Shown: positions 62,682-64,000 of the stretch, piece after piece | Layout of the letters: each line of letters opens with the position of its first letter | Numbering within the stretch: position 1 is the first letter of the stretch | Source: Ewingella americana ATCC 33852 | Lineage (GTDB): Bacteria; Pseudomonadota; Gammaproteobacteria; Enterobacterales; Enterobacteriaceae | Direction of reading: 5' to 3' | DNA length: 64,000 nt | NCBI RefSeq assembly: GCF_000735345.1 | Contig: NZ_JMPJ01000018.1 | Span: 1 to 64,000 of the forward strand | The notes under the pieces: model-generated | Seen by the model: only the letters and a program-made list of their open reading frames with translations | Told to the model about the DNA's origin: nothing | Databases searched by the model: none | Program-made: the position numbers and the translations under genes

Positions 62682-63302
62682 ATGGCGTTACCCGACGCAA
62701 ATTTGAAAGATGAAAACGTCGTCTGGCACCCGCACGCGGTAACGCGTGCGGACCGGGAGCAGAAGCACGGTCATAAAGGTGTGGTGCTGTGGTTCACCGG
62801 CCTGTCAGGCTCGGGCAAATCCACGGTCGCTGGCGCGCTTGAGCAGGCGCTGCACGCGATTGGCGTGAGCACCTATCTGCTTGATGGCGACAACGTGCGC
62901 CACGGCCTGTGCCGCGATTTGGGCTTCTCTGATGACGATCGGCGGGAAAACATCCGCCGCGTCGGTGAAGTCGCCAAGCTGATGGTTGATGCCGGGCTGG
63001 TGGTGCTCACCGCTTTTATCTCTCCGCACCGTGCCGAGCGAGATATGGTGCGGGATCTGCTGGATAAAGATCAGTTTATTGAGATCTTTGTTGATACGCC
63101 GCTGGCCATCTGTGAGGCGCGAGATCCCAAAGGTTTATACAAGAAAGCTCGCGCCGGCGAGTTGAAAAACTTCACTGGAATTGACTCTGTTTACCAAGCG
63201 CCAGAAGCCCCAGATGTGCACCTCGATGGCGAACAATTGGTAACACATTTAGTCCCGCAATTGTTAGATGTACTGCGCCGCCACGCTATTATCAAACCCT
63301 GA
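62682..63302 (+). CDS. cysC: Adenylylsulfate kinase CysC
   Basis: Phosphorylates APS to PAPS, the substrate of CysH; 206 residues. Walker [19 protein letters not shown] and the [10 protein letters not shown] and [11 protein letters not shown] motifs are present. The ATG begins one base after the cysN stop and has GGTGGG upstream. The frame is open ten codons into cysN, without support. Confidence 0.97.
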   Translation: MALPDANLKDENVVWHPHAVTRADREQKHGHKGVVLWFTGLSGSGKSTVAGALEQALHAIGVSTYLLDGDNVRHGLCRDLGFSDDDRRENIRRVGEVAKLMVDAGLVVLTAFISPHRAERDMVRDLLDKDQFIEIFVDTPLAICEARDPKGLYKKARAGELKNFTGIDSVYQAPEAPDVHLDGEQLVTHLVPQLLDVLRRHAIIKP

Positions 63303-63308
63303 AGGTTT

Positions 63309-63339
63309 CCGGCCGCTGCTCAAACAGCAGGCCGGTTTA
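63309..63339 (+). terminator. Hairpin between cysC and ygbE
   Basis: CCGGCC-GCTG-N6-CAGC-A-GGCCGG followed by TTTAC. Strong stem with one bulge but a short T-run; partial terminator. Confidence 0.45.
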
Positions 63340-63362
63340 CACTGAACTACAGGGATCACTTT

Positions 63363-63719
63363 ATGCAGGCATTACTTCACCGAATAGTGAGTCGGATCCG
63401 TGACGAGAGCAGCGATGCCGCGTCTAAAGATCGGGCTGTGGATGCCGAAGAACCCTCATATTCTATGTTTGGCGGCACGGCGGGTTTTGTCTTCTATTGG
63501 CTAGCCTTTGCCATTCCCTTCATGATGTACGGCTCTAACACACTGTTTTTCTTTCTCTATACTTGGCCGTTTTTCCTCGCGCTGGTGCCCATTTCCGTGC
63601 TGATTGGGATTGCCTTCAGCATGCTGTTTAGCGGCAACTGGTGGCGAACGCTGGCAGCGACTGGGGTCGTGGTCATCGGCATGTTTTGGACTATCTTCTC
63701 GTTTCTTTCCGGCTGGTAA
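63363..63719 (+). CDS. ygbE: DUF3561 inner-membrane protein YgbE
   Basis: Small membrane protein of unknown function, 118 residues. A polar N-terminus of about 35 residues is followed by three hydrophobic segments (about 36-58, 62-85 and 93-115). The core YGSNTLFFFLYTWPFFLALVP is nearly identical to E. coli YgbE, which likewise lies between cysC and ftsB. No catalytic motif is visible. Confidence 0.88.
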   Translation: MQALLHRIVSRIRDESSDAASKDRAVDAEEPSYSMFGGTAGFVFYWLAFAIPFMMYGSNTLFFFLYTWPFFLALVPISVLIGIAFSMLFSGNWWRTLAATGVVVIGMFWTIFSFLSGW

Positions 63720-63964
63720 ACTCTTCTGTCTGTTCAATCATCGACAATCTCCCTTGGTTCACTAGATTCTCGCGGCCACTGTGGTTATCCGGCGGCAGAG
63801 GTTCTGGGTGTTTTATCGTCAATTTCTTATCTCTATGTAAGTCATTGTGTCATTCTCACCCATAATTACCTGCTTAAGTCTGAATCTCACCGGCATTTTC
63901 CCTCTCAGTGTGGAGTCGGAATGAAAGTTGTGGGATGATTGTTCGGCTTTTTTAGGGGGCGGGG

Positions 63965-64000
63965 ATGGGCAAATTAACGCTGCTGTTATTGGTTTTGCTT
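63965..64000 (+). CDS. ftsB: Cell division protein FtsB, N-terminal fragment
   Basis: Only twelve codons (MGKLTLLLLVLL) before the window ends. They match the start of FtsB, a bitopic divisome protein that joins FtsL and FtsQ, and the position after cysC-ygbE is the E. coli one. A purine-rich AGGGGGCGGGG precedes the ATG. The 245 bases between ygbE and this gene hold no other feature I can support. Confidence 0.85.
   Translation, partial: MGKLTLLLLVLL

Overview
The window is a gene-dense stretch of an enterobacterial chromosome. Nearly every protein aligns along its length with an Escherichia coli or Yersinia-type housekeeping protein, and long blocks keep the enteric gene order. The GC-leaning composition, the POT transporter next to fhuA, the cysG gene between iap and cysD, and the 125-bp palindromic repeat after cysH suggest a Yersiniaceae-like member of the Enterobacterales (Serratia/Rahnella/Ewingella/Rouxiella type). 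The genus cannot be fixed from sequence alone.

Layout. (1) 16-2202: pantothenate genes panD, panC, panB (minus). (2) 2302-4415: a QseB/QseC-type two-component pair with a PmrA/QseB-like box at its promoter, placed between panB and folK. (3) 4443-9768: folK, pcnB (non-AUG AUU start and a long disordered N-terminal region), gluQ, dksA, sfsA, thpR, all minus. (4) 9847-15009: hrpB and mrcB. (5) 15072-24539: a POT peptide transporter, the Fur-controlled ferrichrome system fhuA-fhuC-fhuD-fhuB, then hemL. (6) 24713-32242: clcA, erpA, a small secreted Cys-pair protein where E. coli has yadS, btuF-mtnN, dgt, and degP with a sigma-E-like promoter. (7) 32427-39257: accessory island with cdaR, garR, garK, a D-serine dehydratase/D-threonine aldolase-like PLP enzyme, and an incomplete lactose/cellobiose PTS (IIC and IIA, no IIB). 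(8) 39621-50333: barA, rlmD, relA, mazG, pyrG, eno. (9) 50510-52766: queE and queD (convergent, overlapping stops) and a secreted alpha/beta hydrolase. (10) 53111-64000: assimilatory sulfate reduction, cysJIH and cysGDNC, with an Iap-type aminopeptidase and a 125-bp near-palindromic element between them, then ygbE and the first codons of ftsB.

How the genes work together. CysDN and CysC activate sulfate to PAPS, CysH makes sulfite, CysJI reduces it to sulfide, and CysG makes the siroheme that CysI needs. FhuABCD imports ferrichrome. RelA and DksA are the two arms of the stringent response. QueD and QueE make consecutive queuosine precursors. GarR and GarK convert tartronate semialdehyde to 2-phosphoglycerate. 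A shared 14-bp dyad (TGGGC-N4-SCCCA) at the same distance from the likely -10 of garR and of the PLP-enzyme gene suggests that both answer to one regulator, most simply the adjacent CdaR.

There is no CRISPR array, prophage, integrase, insertion sequence, rRNA or tRNA that I can recognise. The least ordinary parts are the island at 32.4-39.3 kb (a junction between two blocks far apart in E. coli), the N-terminal extensions in PcnB and in the PLP enzyme, and the palindromic elements near panC/panD and after cysH.
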